DNA from: CAVSSX01 sp963730735
GTDB taxonomy: Bacteria; Actinomycetota; Acidimicrobiia; Acidimicrobiales; RAAP-2
Direction: 5' to 3'
Length of the DNA stretch: 64,000 bases
Assembly (NCBI GenBank): GCA_963730735.1
Contig: CAVSSX010000008.1
Location: forward strand, 248,001-312,000
The translations under genes were made by a program, and so were the position numbers. Positions 52,071 to 60,354 of the stretch are shown here, in pieces. The notes under the pieces are model-generated. The model made no database searches. It was not told the origin of the DNA and saw only the letters and a program-made list of their open reading frames with translations. Position 1 is the first letter of the stretch, and every line of letters starts with the position of its first letter.

Positions 52071-53620
52071 GGGTCGGTCCTCGGTTGGATGGCCAGACCC
52101 CGGGAGATGCCGATGAACCGGGCATTGGTGAACCGTTCGTTGCGGCCCAGCAGCACCACCAGTGGCCTCGTGAAGAAGTAGGTGATGATGATGTCGAGCA
52201 GGGTCGACAGACCCAGGAAGAAGGCGAAGCCCCGGACGTCGCCGATGGCCAGGATGTAGAGCAGCACGGCGGCGATCAGCGAGACCAGGTCGGCGGCCAG
52301 CACGGTGCGGAAGGCACTGGCGAAGCCCCGGTCGACGCTGGTCCGCACGGTCCGGCCGGCCCTCGTCTCATCCTTCAGCCGCTCGAAGTAGACGATGTAC
52401 GAGTCGACGGTGATGCCGATCGACACGATGAGGCCGGTGACCCCGGCCAGGGTGAAGCTCGGGGCCACCGAGGTGTGCCCGAGGGCCGAGATGATGGCCC
52501 ACAACAGGGCGCCGGTGACCGCCAGCCCCGAGATGACCACGATGCCGAGCAGGCGGTAGTACAGCGCCGTGTAGATCAGCACCAGGGCCAGGCCGGCCAG
52601 GCCGGCCACCAGCCCGGCCACCAGCGAGGAGTGGCCGAGGGTCGGCGAGATGGTCTGGGTGGTGATGGGGATCAAGCGAACCGGCAGCGAGCCGAACTGC
52701 ATGGCCAGGGCCAGGTTCTTGGCCTCGGCCTCGGTCAGGCCACCGGAGATCTCCCCCTGCCCGTTGAACGAGGTGAAGGACGACTGGCTCGGCTGGATGA
52801 GCGGGGCCGACTGCACGACGCCGTCGAGCTCGATGGCCAGCATCTGGTGGAAGTTGGCCTCGGCGACCTTGTCCCACGGGGCCACGGCGGTGAGGGTGTA
52901 GTTGACGACCCAGGCCCCGCTCTGGTCCTCCTGGGCCGTCGCCGACTTGATGGCGTGCCCGGTCAGCTGGGACGGTCCGAGCAGGTAGCGGTCGTAGGAG
53001 CCGCTCCCGGTGAGACCGGGCAACAGGACCGTCTTGGTCGGGTTGTCGAGAGCCGGCGCGGTGCTCGGGTAGACGGCGAAGGCCGGGTCGGCCGGGACGT
53101 TGTTGGCCGTGTAGCCGGCGGCCGAGGAGCTGTCGGGGGTGACGTTGAGATTGGCCTCGCTCAGCGTCGACTGGGCCGTACAGGCCGGGAGGGTGGCCGT
53201 GGCCTTCTGGGCGCCCTTGCCGTCCTTGCCGACGAAGGCCGGGGCGCCGCACAGCACCGGGCGGAAGTACAGCTGGGCCGTCTGGCCGATGGTCTTCAGC
53301 ACGGCCGTGGCGTCGGAGATGCCGGGGATCGACACCTCGATGTTGGTCCCCTGGGTGGCGACCTCGGCCCCCGACACCCCGAGGCCGTTGACCCGGTTGT
53401 TGAGGACGCTGACCGTCTCGTCGAGATCGGCCTGGGAGACCTTGTGGACCGGCTGGTAGACGACCTGCAGGCCGCCGGCCAGGTCGAGACCCAGGCGCGG
53501 TGACCACCCAGCCACCAAGGTGGCGGCCAGGGCGCCGAACGCCACCACGACCACCAGGACCAGGCTGACGACCAGGGAACGTTGCCGTCGGGCTTGCGAG
53601 CGCGACGACGGGGGGCTCAC
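52067..53620 (-). CDS. secD: Protein translocase subunit SecD
   Basis: A 517-aa RND-like membrane protein that with SecF uses proton motive force to aid preprotein release. It has helix 1 (about 15-38), LGLDLAGGLQVVYQ, the P1 domain (about 55-320) and a six-helix core with SIGITVDSYIVYFERLKDE. P1 is enlarged by a roughly 100-residue Ala/Ser/Thr-rich insertion, common in Actinobacteria. The GTG start overlaps the yajC stop. Confidence 0.95.
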   Translation of the reverse strand: MSPPSSRSQARRQRSLVVSLVLVVVVAFGALAATLVAGWSPRLGLDLAGGLQVVYQPVHKVSQADLDETVSVLNNRVNGLGVSGAEVATQGTNIEVSIPGISDATAVLKTIGQTAQLYFRPVLCGAPAFVGKDGKGAQKATATLPACTAQSTLSEANLNVTPDSSSAAGYTANNVPADPAFAVYPSTAPALDNPTKTVLLPGLTGSGSYDRYLLGPSQLTGHAIKSATAQEDQSGAWVVNYTLTAVAPWDKVAEANFHQMLAIELDGVVQSAPLIQPSQSSFTSFNGQGEISGGLTEAEAKNLALAMQFGSLPVRLIPITTQTISPTLGHSSLVAGLVAGLAGLALVLIYTALYYRLLGIVVISGLAVTGALLWAIISALGHTSVAPSFTLAGVTGLIVSIGITVDSYIVYFERLKDETRAGRTVRTSVDRGFASAFRTVLAADLVSLIAAVLLYILAIGDVRGFAFFLGLSTLLDIIITYFFTRPLVVLLGRNERFTNARFIGISRGLAIQPRTDP

Positions 53621-54141
53621 GTGGTCTTGCCCCCCTTGGCATCCCCGTCCTCGGCGCCGGCATCGTGCTCGTCGGTCACGTCGTGGTCGTGCCCGTCGTG
53701 CGCACCGTGGTCGGCCTCGTCGTGCTCGTCCTCTTCGGGTAGCCCGTAGTGCAGCTCCGACGAGTCGGTGTCGTCGTGCTCGGCCGCCGGCGGCTCGAGC
53801 TTGCGCGAGATGGCCTGCTTCAAGAACACGATGCGGGTGGCCGGGTCGTCGCTCAGGACCCCCGGCACCTCGTTGTCGCCGGTGACGATGGTCACCCGGT
53901 CGTCCTCCATCGAGATCACCGTGCCGACCACGCCACCGACGGTGACGATCTCGTCGCCGACCTCGTAGGCGGCGCCCGCCGCCCGGGCCTTCTTGGCCTT
54001 CTGCTGCTGCGGCCGCAGGAAGAGGAAGTACAGGGCGCCGACCACGACCACCAGGATGATCAGGAAGGCCGGGCTGCTGCTCTTCTTGGTCGTGGTGGTG
54101 GCCGCATCGAGCAGGCCCAACAGGGGTGCGGATCCAATCAT
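53617..54141 (-). CDS. yajC: Preprotein translocase subunit YajC with His/Asp/Glu-rich tail
   Basis: A 174-aa protein. Residues 1-115 are a normal YajC: one membrane helix (PAFLIILVVVVGALYFLFLRP), then QQQKAKKA and GDEIVTVGGVVGTVISMEDD. Residues 120-174 form an unusual His/Asp/Glu-rich tail that could bind metal ions. AGGAG at 54151-54155 lies 9 nt before the ATG. It heads yajC-secD-secF. Confidence 0.94.
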   Translation of the reverse strand: MIGSAPLLGLLDAATTTTKKSSSPAFLIILVVVVGALYFLFLRPQQQKAKKARAAGAAYEVGDEIVTVGGVVGTVISMEDDRVTIVTGDNEVPGVLSDDPATRIVFLKQAISRKLEPPAAEHDDTDSSELHYGLPEEDEHDEADHGAHDGHDHDVTDEHDAGAEDGDAKGGKTT

Positions 54142-54197
54142 CGAGGTGCGCTCCTAGCGGCGGGACGTCCGATGCTCAGTCGCCGCACAAGTCCGAC

Positions 54198-54203
54198 ACC
54201 CTA
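54198..54203 (-). promoter_or_regulatory. -10 element of yajC-secD-secF
   Basis: TAGGGT on the minus strand, 56 nt before the yajC ATG. The leader would hold the AGGAG site. Confidence 0.35.
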
Positions 54204-54400
54204 CAACGCGAACACTCTCCGAAGAGGTCGTCACCACTCCAGCCCAACGGTGTGACAATATTGGCCCGTACGCAACTGCCCCGCAACCGACCCGCACCGA
54301 AGATGAGAAGCTAGGCGGGTCGACGGGGCTCCCCGGGAACTGGCGTCACCGGGGGCCGAGCACACCGATCTGGCGGGAACCGGAGAGGAGCAGCACCAAG

Positions 54401-54483
54401 CTGGGCAGCCGGCCAGTTGGCGGGGGACCTCCGTGTCGAGTCGATGCGGGGGTCCCGGCCGGCTGCCCGGTCTCTTCTTTCTG
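54401..54483 (+). terminator. Large two-stage stem-loop followed by U-rich tract
   Basis: The outer arms GGGCAGCCGGCC (54403-54414) and GGCCGGCTGCCC (54457-54468) pair perfectly and extend by two pairs. Inside, GGGACC (54424-54429) pairs with GGTCCC (54451-54456) and extends with G-U pairs. The plus-strand sequence right after is TCTCTTCTTTCTG. This is the best intrinsic-terminator-like structure in the window. No plus-strand gene lies upstream, so it may end a small RNA or attenuate the following operon. Confidence 0.55.
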
Positions 54484-54551
54484 CTCGATCGCCCGGCCGG
54501 TCGCGTCGCCCGCCGGGGCGGTCCGGGTCCAGGTGGTTTGGGGGTGGACGG

Positions 54552-54557
54552 TACGAT
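54552..54557 (+). promoter_or_regulatory. -10 element of second two-component operon
   Basis: TACGAT, about 70 nt before the GTG at 54629, which has GAAGGA 8 nt upstream. It lies just past the stem-loop. Confidence 0.35.
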
Positions 54558-54628
54558 GAGGCGGCTGGGGCGATCGTCGTCACTGGCGGGCGGTCGCAGC
54601 TTCGACAGGTACACGAAGGACGAACGAC

Positions 54629-55324
54629 GTGCGTGATCGCGGGACCTCGATACTCGCCATAGAGGACGACGCCGACATCCGTCAGCTGCTCCGGACCCTG
54701 CTCGAACGGGAGGGCTACACCGTCGCCGAAGCGTCCACGGGACGCGAGGGACTCCGGGTCTTCCACCAGACCCAGCCGGACATCGTGATCCTCGACGTCG
54801 GCCTCCCCGATCTCGACGGCTGGCAGGTGCTCGAGCGGATCCGCGACATGAGCGACCTGCCGGTGCTCCTGCTCACCGCCCGCTCGGCCGAGCGCGACAA
54901 GGTGCGGGGCCTCAACTCGGGGGCCGACGACTACCTGACCAAGCCCTTCAGTCGCGTCGAGCTCATGGCCCGACTGCAGGCCATCCAGCGCCGCCAGTCG
55001 GTCAACTCACCGCGGGCCAGCTTCGACGACGGCCGGATCGCCATCGACTTCGCCCACCAGCAGCTGTTCCTCATCGGCGAACCGGTCACCCTCACGCCGA
55101 CCGAGTACCGGCTGATGGTGGCGCTGGTCCGCCACGCCGGCCACATCCTGTCGCCCGACCAGTTGCTCGCCCTGGCCTGGGACGACCCCTCGGGACTGGC
55201 CCCGGACCGGGTCAAGTACGCCGTGCTGCGCCTCCGTCGCAAGCTCGGGTGGGACGACCCCGAGCAGTCCCCCCTCGAGACCGTGCGGGGCTTCGGCTAC
55301 CGCTACCGGCAGCTCGAGGGGTGA
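54629..55324 (+). CDS. OmpR/KdpE-like response regulator
   Basis: A 231-aa regulator. The receiver has IEDDADI, Asp in IVILDVGLPDLDGW, Thr in LLTARS and Lys in YLTKPFS. The winged helix has LTPTEYRLMVALV, VKYAVLRLRRKLG and VRGFGYRYR. GTG at 54629 has a good ribosome-binding site. The stop overlaps the kinase GTG (GTGA), so the pair is co-translated. Confidence 0.95.
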   Translation: MRDRGTSILAIEDDADIRQLLRTLLEREGYTVAEASTGREGLRVFHQTQPDIVILDVGLPDLDGWQVLERIRDMSDLPVLLLTARSAERDKVRGLNSGADDYLTKPFSRVELMARLQAIQRRQSVNSPRASFDDGRIAIDFAHQQLFLIGEPVTLTPTEYRLMVALVRHAGHILSPDQLLALAWDDPSGLAPDRVKYAVLRLRRKLGWDDPEQSPLETVRGFGYRYRQLEG

Positions 55325-57174
55325 GCACGACGGGTCCCGGCGGGGGGCCCACCCCGCCGACCGATCCCGGGTCCCCCCACGGTCGGCTCCCCTACCCCCC
55401 GGGCTTCTACCGCAGCATCCACCACCGCCTCCCGCCGTTCGCCGCCGTCGGCATCCTCTCGGTCTTCATCGCCCTGCTCCCCTTCCCCAACGGCGCCCTG
55501 CCCGAGGTCGTGGTGGGGCTGGTGCTGTTCATCGTCCTGACCGCCGTGGCCATGTTCGTGCCCTGGCGCCGCACGCCCAAGTGGACGTGGTCGCTCATCC
55601 CCATCGGCTACATCGTCGTGATCGCCCTCTTCCGCGACGCCCAGGGGGCCGACCGCTCGGCGCTGTTCACCCTGTACCTCCTGCCCGTCGTGTGGCTCGC
55701 CTTCTACGGCCGACTCGGCGACCTCCTGGCCGGGCTGGCCGCCGCCATCCTGGCCCTGGTCATGCCGGTGGTCCTGATCGGCACGCCCGACTACCCGCCG
55801 TACGAGTGGCGCATGATCGTGGTGAGCACGGCCGTGGGCCTGCTGGTCGCCCTCACCATCTTCAACATGGTCGCCCACGACCGGGCCCGGGTGCACCTGC
55901 TCCAACAGCGGTCCCTGGCCGCCGACCGCAGCGCCCAGCTGGCCTCGAGCGCCCGCGAGCAGCTCGACCACGTGCTGTCCTCGGCCACCGACACGGTCAT
56001 CATCGAGATGGACATCCGGGGTCGGATCACCTTCTTCTCCGCCGGCGCCGAGCGTTGGCTCGGCTACACCTCCGACGAGGCGGTGGGCATGGCCATCTTC
56101 CAGCTGGGCGACCCGGCCGAGCTCCGGGCCCGGTCGGACGAGATCGACGAGATGCTGGCCGTGGCCCGGGGCCGCGTGACCTCGCCCCGGCTCGGTGAGG
56201 AGTCGATCTGGACCTACTACCGCAAGGACGGGACCCCCCGGCAGGCCTCGATGGTCCTCACCGTCCGCCTCCAAGGCGACCGGGCCGCCGGCTACGTGGC
56301 CGTGGCCCACGACGTCACCGAGCGCGAGCAGCTGGCGGTCGAGCGCGACCGCCTGTGGGCCGCCCAGCGCGAGGTCACCGAGGCGCTGACCGAGCAGAAC
56401 CACCAGCTGCGCCAACTGACGCAGATGAAGGACGACGTGGTGGCCACGGTCTCCCACGAGTTGCGGACCCCCCTCACCTCGATCCGCGGCTACCTCGAGC
56501 TGCTGGGTGACGACGAGCACTCGCTCACCGAGGAGCAGCGCACCCTGCTCGGCATCATCGACCGCAACGCCGTCCAACTCCTCCGGGTGACCGAGGACCT
56601 GCTCCACGACCCCGGTGGCGGCGCCGCACTGCGCGTCCACTTCGTCGACGTCGACCTGACCACCGTGGCCCAGGACGCCATCGACTCGATCGGCACCCAG
56701 GCGGCGGCCCGCGATCTCCAGGTCGCCCTCGAGGCCGGGGCGCCGGTGTCCATCCGCGGCGACGTGCCCCGACTCCGTCAGCTCATCGACAACCTTCTGG
56801 CCAATGCGGTCAAGTTCGCCCCACCCAGCGGCCACGTGGCGGTGCGGGTCGACGTCCTCGGCTCGTTCGCCCAACTGAAGGTCATGAACGACGGCCCGCC
56901 GATCCCCGAGCCCGAGCGCGACCAGATCTTCGAGCGCTTCTATCGGTTGGCCTCGTCGGCCGACCGGGGCATCCCCGGCTCGGGACTCGGACTGGCCATC
57001 GCCAAGGCGGTGGCCGAAGCCCACGAGGGGACCATCGACATCGTCGACACGCCGGGCTGGCCGACGACGTTCCGCGTGCTGTTCCCGCTCCTTGCGCCCG
57101 ACGTCGAGCCGGGCGGCCCCGGCGCCCCTTCAGCGGCGACGGAACCCGAACGACTCGGCACCAGCCCGGCCTGA
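55321..57174 (+). CDS. PAS-containing membrane sensor histidine kinase
   Basis: A 617-aa kinase. It has about six membrane helices in residues 40-190, a PAS domain (about 225-345; DTVIIEMDIRGRITFFSAGAE), HisKA with His in VSHELRTPLTSIRGY, and an ATPase domain with NLLANAVKFAPP and GIPGSGLGLAIAKAV. The membrane part has almost no loops, so the signal may be sensed within the membrane. Its partner is the upstream regulator. Confidence 0.95.
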   Translation: MSTTGPGGGPTPPTDPGSPHGRLPYPPGFYRSIHHRLPPFAAVGILSVFIALLPFPNGALPEVVVGLVLFIVLTAVAMFVPWRRTPKWTWSLIPIGYIVVIALFRDAQGADRSALFTLYLLPVVWLAFYGRLGDLLAGLAAAILALVMPVVLIGTPDYPPYEWRMIVVSTAVGLLVALTIFNMVAHDRARVHLLQQRSLAADRSAQLASSAREQLDHVLSSATDTVIIEMDIRGRITFFSAGAERWLGYTSDEAVGMAIFQLGDPAELRARSDEIDEMLAVARGRVTSPRLGEESIWTYYRKDGTPRQASMVLTVRLQGDRAAGYVAVAHDVTEREQLAVERDRLWAAQREVTEALTEQNHQLRQLTQMKDDVVATVSHELRTPLTSIRGYLELLGDDEHSLTEEQRTLLGIIDRNAVQLLRVTEDLLHDPGGGAALRVHFVDVDLTTVAQDAIDSIGTQAAARDLQVALEAGAPVSIRGDVPRLRQLIDNLLANAVKFAPPSGHVAVRVDVLGSFAQLKVMNDGPPIPEPERDQIFERFYRLASSADRGIPGSGLGLAIAKAVAEAHEGTIDIVDTPGWPTTFRVLFPLLAPDVEPGGPGAPSAATEPERLGTSPA

Positions 57175-57208
57175 GCAGGCGACCCGCCGGCGGTGCGGGC
57201 GACGCCGG

Positions 57209-58258
57209 TCAGAGCAACGGCAGGGTGGGCGGGGTCTCGCCCAGGTGGGCCCACGCTCGGGCGGTCGGGACCCGCCCTCGGGGCGTGCGCTGGATCAGAC
57301 CCTGCTGCAGCAGGAAGGGCTCGTAGGCCTCTTCGATGGTGTCGGTCTCCTCGCCGATGCACTGGGCCAGCGTGGTGAGGCCCACCGGCTGGCCACCGAA
57401 CCGGGTGCAGAGCGCCTCGAGGATCGAGCGGTCCACCTTGTCCAGGCCCAGGCGGTCGATCTCGAAGACGTCGAGCCCCTCTTCGGCCGACGGTCCGGTG
57501 ATCGACCCGTCGCCTCGGACCTCGACGAAGTCGCGTACCCGTCGCAGCAGTCGGTTGGCGATGCGCGGCGTCCCTCGGGAGCGTTCGGCGATCCGGGCCG
57601 CGCCCTCCTGATCGATCGTCACGCCGAGGATGCTGGCCGAACGTTCGACGATGGCTTGGAGCTCCGGCGCCGCGTAGAGGTCCAGACGTCCGACGAAGCC
57701 GAAGCGGTCGCGCAGCGGTGCAGCCACCAGGCCGGTGCGGGTCGTCGCACCGACGAGGGTGAAGTGCGGGAGGTCGAGCCGGATCGAGCGGGCCGTCGGG
57801 CCCTTGCCGATGAGGATGTCGAGCTTGGCGTCCTCCATGGCCGGGTAGAGGATCTCCTCGACCGAGCGGTGGAGCCGGTGGATCTCGTCGATGAACAGCA
57901 CGTCGCCGTCCTGGAGGTCGGTGAGCAACGCCGCCAGGTCCCCGGCCCGGGCCAGCACCGGGCCCGAGGTGATGCGGAACCCGACGCCCATCTCGGCCGC
58001 CACGATGCCGGCCAGCGAGGTCTTCCCGAGCCCTGGCGGACCGGCGAACAGCAGATGGTCGGCGGGCTGGTTCCGGGCCCGGGCCGCCTCGAGCACGATG
58101 GCCAGGTGCTCGACCAGTTGGGGCTGGCCCACGAATTCGGCCAGGGTCCTCGGCCGGAGCCCGGCCTCTTCGACCTCCTCGACCGGGGCGGCCACCGGGT
58201 CGACCGACCGCGGCGCCGACTCCCCGGCCAGCACCTCCCGGCGGGCGCCGGGGCTCAT
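57209..58258 (-). CDS. ruvB: Holliday junction helicase ATPase RuvB
   Basis: A 349-aa AAA+ motor for branch migration. It has LRPRTLAEFVGQ, Walker A GPPGLGKTSL, Walker B LFIDEIHRLHRSVEEILYPAMED, GATTRTGLVAAPLRDRFG and a winged helix ending PRGRVPTARAW. The stop and start overlap neighbours in ruvC-ruvA-ruvB by 4 nt each. Confidence 0.97.
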   Translation of the reverse strand: MSPGARREVLAGESAPRSVDPVAAPVEEVEEAGLRPRTLAEFVGQPQLVEHLAIVLEAARARNQPADHLLFAGPPGLGKTSLAGIVAAEMGVGFRITSGPVLARAGDLAALLTDLQDGDVLFIDEIHRLHRSVEEILYPAMEDAKLDILIGKGPTARSIRLDLPHFTLVGATTRTGLVAAPLRDRFGFVGRLDLYAAPELQAIVERSASILGVTIDQEGAARIAERSRGTPRIANRLLRRVRDFVEVRGDGSITGPSAEEGLDVFEIDRLGLDKVDRSILEALCTRFGGQPVGLTTLAQCIGEETDTIEEAYEPFLLQQGLIQRTPRGRVPTARAWAHLGETPPTLPLL

Positions 58259-58848
58259 CGGGCGGCCAGCTCCCGCAGCGCCAGACGGAGGAGCTCTTCG
58301 ACCCCGATCTCGTCACCGTGGCCGTCGAGGGCCCCCCGGATCTCGTCGGGCCCGTAGCCCAACTCGGCCAGGGCCTCACGGGCCTCGGCCCGGGCCGAAC
58401 GCGAGGCCACCGGGCCACCGGCGTGCTCGGGCGAGAAGTCGGGCAGGTCGAGCCGGCTCTTCAGGTCGATCAGCAACCGGGCGGCGGTCTTCTTGCCCAC
58501 CCCGGGCACGGCGCACAGCGTGTCGAGGTCGTCCTCCAGGACCGCCGTGGACAAGGTGGCCGGTGAGAGCGACGAGAGGATGGCCAGGGCCAGGGACGGC
58601 CCGACGCCGTGGGCCCCCAACAGGGCCTCGAAGCACCGTCGCTCGTCGTCGTGCACGAAGCCGTAGAGGACGATGGCGTCCTCCCGCACGTGGGTGTGGA
58701 CGAAGAGCGTCGCCTCGGCGCCGAGCGGGCCCACCGACGAGACGGTGGCCGTGGTCACCGACACCCGGTAGCCCACGCCCTGGACGTCGAGCAGGAGCTC
58801 GGACTCCGCCGTCCGGGCGGCCACGTGGCCACGCAGTAGTCCGATCAT
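58255..58848 (-). CDS. ruvA: Holliday junction DNA-binding protein RuvA
   Basis: A 197-aa protein that forms the tetramer gripping the four-way junction. It starts MIGLLRGHVA and has GVGYRV, VREDAIVLYGF, the helix-hairpin-helix pair (GVGPSLALAILS and VPGVGKKTAARLLIDLK) and a C-terminal RuvB-binding domain (ALAELGYGPDEI). ATG at 58848 overlaps the ruvC stop. Confidence 0.96.
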   Translation of the reverse strand: MIGLLRGHVAARTAESELLLDVQGVGYRVSVTTATVSSVGPLGAEATLFVHTHVREDAIVLYGFVHDDERRCFEALLGAHGVGPSLALAILSSLSPATLSTAVLEDDLDTLCAVPGVGKKTAARLLIDLKSRLDLPDFSPEHAGGPVASRSARAEAREALAELGYGPDEIRGALDGHGDEIGVEELLRLALRELAAR

Positions 58849-59354
58849 GCGTCTCCTCCCGCTGCCGCCACCGCCCGCCGGAGTGGCAGTGCGGTGAGCT
58901 GGCAGATCGCCAGGGCCAATGCGTCGGCCACGTCGGGCGGCTTGGGCGGCTCGGCCAGCGAGAGCACGCTGGCCACCATCCGCTGCACCTGTTGCTTGGT
59001 CGCCGCCCCGTACCCGACCACGGCCTGTTTCACCTCGTTGGCCGTGTACTGCACGACCTCGCACCCCCGCTCGGCCGCCGCCGCCAGGGCCAGGCCGCTG
59101 GCCTGGCCGACCGACATGGCCGTCCGGGCGTTCACCTGGAAGAAGACCCGCTCGACCACCACGACGTCGGGCGTCAGGTCGGCCATGAGTTCGCGCAGCT
59201 CACGCTGGAGCACGGCCAAGCGGTCCGGCAACGGCCACCCCGGGTCGGTCTCGATGACCCCGGCCGACATGGCCGTCAGGGCACCACCGGGCCCGCGCCG
59301 TACCTGCCCGTAGCCGCATCGGGAGAGCCCGGGGTCGACACCCAGTACGAACAC
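58845..59354 (-). CDS. ruvC: Holliday junction endonuclease RuvC
   Basis: A 169-aa RNase H-fold resolvase. The catalytic acids are in GVDPGLSRCG (Asp), VVVERVFFQVN (Glu) and PPDVADALALA (Asp). The GTG start sits in the middle of a LexA box and 7 nt after a -10, so expression should be leaderless and SOS-controlled. It heads ruvCAB. Confidence 0.96.
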   Translation of the reverse strand: MFVLGVDPGLSRCGYGQVRRGPGGALTAMSAGVIETDPGWPLPDRLAVLQRELRELMADLTPDVVVVERVFFQVNARTAMSVGQASGLALAAAAERGCEVVQYTANEVKQAVVGYGAATKQQVQRMVASVLSLAEPPKPPDVADALALAICQLTALPLRRAVAAAGGDA

Positions 59355-59362
59355 GTGTTCGA
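59347..59362 (-). promoter_or_regulatory. LexA (SOS) box over the ruvC start
   Basis: On the minus strand, TCGAACACGTGTTCGT matches the actinobacterial SOS box TCGAAC-N4-GTTCGA at 11 of 12 defined positions and contains a 14-bp perfect palindrome. It abuts the -10 and covers the start, so bound LexA would block transcription. Confidence 0.85.
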
Positions 59363-59367
59363 CACTA
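59362..59367 (-). promoter_or_regulatory. -10 element of ruvCAB (leaderless)
   Basis: TAGTGT on the minus strand, 7 nt before the ruvC GTG, overlapping the SOS box by 1 nt. Confidence 0.6.
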
Positions 59368-59433
59368 CCGGACGGCAGTGCCGGTGGCGTGGATCCTCAC
59401 CGGGCCCGGGTGGACGCGCCCGGGCCGACGGCG

Positions 59434-60183
59434 TCAGCCGTCGAAGGCCGCCAGGACGGCATCGGGGATGTCGTAGTTGGCGTGCACCGCCTGGACGTCG
59501 TCGTGGTCGTCGATGGACTCGAGGAGCCGCAGGATGCGCTTGGCGTCGGCCTCGTCGGGGATGGACACGGTGGTCGTCGGGACGAGCGAGAGCTCGGCGC
59601 TCTCGGGGGTCATCCCACCGGCCTCCAGGGCGTCGCGCACGGCCGCCAGGTCGTGGGGGTCGCTGGTCAGCACCCAGTGCTCGCCGTCGTCGGTGAGGTC
59701 CTCGGCCCCGGCCTCCATGGCCACCTCCATCACGCCGTCCTCGGCCAGGGTCCGAGGGAGCTGCAGGATGCCCTTGCGCTCGAACTGCCAGCTGACGGCG
59801 CCCGGCTCGGCCATCGAGCCCCCGTTGCGGCTGAACAGGTTGCGGACCTCGGCGCCGGTGCGGTTGCGGTTGTCGGTCAGGGTCTCCACGATCACCGCCA
59901 CCCCGCCGGGGGCGTAGCCCTCGTAGTTGACCGCCTCGTAGCGCACGCCCTCGAGCTCGCCGCTCCCCCGCTTGATGGCCCGCTCGATGGTGTCGAGGGG
60001 TACCGACGCGTCACGGGCCTTGGCGTACATGGTCCGCAGTGAGGCATTGGTGTTGATGTCGCTCCCACCCTCGCGGGCGGCCACCTCGACCTGGCGGATC
60101 AACTTGGCGAAGACCTTCGCCCGGGCGGCGTCCTGCGCGCCCTTGCGATACTTGGTGGTGGCCCATTTCGAGTGACCGGACAT
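59434..60183 (-). CDS. yebC: YebC/PmpR-family (TACO1) translation/regulatory protein
   Basis: A 249-aa protein beginning MSGHSKWATTKYRKGAQDA, with REGGSDINTNASLR, YEGYAPGGVAVIVE and SMAEPGAVSWQFERKG, all family hallmarks. YebC proteins were described as transcription regulators and more recently as aids to translation of difficult motifs. Upstream, GGGAAG serves as a ribosome-binding site and a TANNNT -10 lies 132 nt away. It sits between pdxT and ruvC, as in M. tuberculosis. Confidence 0.96.
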   Translation of the reverse strand: MSGHSKWATTKYRKGAQDAARAKVFAKLIRQVEVAAREGGSDINTNASLRTMYAKARDASVPLDTIERAIKRGSGELEGVRYEAVNYEGYAPGGVAVIVETLTDNRNRTGAEVRNLFSRNGGSMAEPGAVSWQFERKGILQLPRTLAEDGVMEVAMEAGAEDLTDDGEHWVLTSDPHDLAAVRDALEAGGMTPESAELSLVPTTTVSIPDEADAKRILRLLESIDDHDDVQAVHANYDIPDAVLAAFDG

Positions 60184-60244
60184 CTGTCTTCCCCTGCCTC
60201 GCTGTTCCCCGTCGACCCACTCGGGCGACGGCCCACCGTTCCAA

Positions 60245-60266
60245 CACCGGTCGGCGACGACCGGTG
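60245..60266. terminator. Perfect 9-bp stem-loop between pdxT and yebC
   Basis: CACCGGTCG and CGACCGGTG flank a 4-nt loop (GCGA on the plus strand). It lies 89 bp past the pdxT stop and 62 bp before the yebC ATG. It may end pdxST transcripts or fold in the yebC leader. Confidence 0.4.
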
Positions 60267-60314
60267 CCTCGTCCCGGCGGACCCGGCACCTCGGTCGCCC
60301 AACGGGGGCACCCG

Positions 60315-60320
60315 ATGCTA
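60315..60320 (-). promoter_or_regulatory. -10 element of yebC
   Basis: TAGCAT on the minus strand, 132 nt before the yebC ATG. The leader would include the 9-bp stem-loop. Confidence 0.35.
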
Positions 60321-60354
60321 CCGGAGGCCGGTCGAAGGGCCGCTCCCGGGGGCC

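Larger units (their letters stand above)
54142..54628. other. 487-bp gene-free region between yajC and the second two-component system
   Basis: No convincing ORF on either strand. It contains the yajC promoter and ribosome-binding site, a small 7-bp hairpin (54330-54355), a large stem-loop with a U-rich tail (54401-54483) and a promoter-like motif before the response regulator. Confidence 0.7.

Noticed and set aside
54300..54470. Cobalamin or glycine riboswitch
   Set aside because: Fragments such as GGGAAC and GAGAGGAGC recall these, but conserved blocks are out of order or missing.
54231..54614. 127-codon minus-strand ORF in the yajC upstream region
   Set aside because: Pro/Arg/Cys-rich shadow-like composition across the large stem-loop; no start signals.
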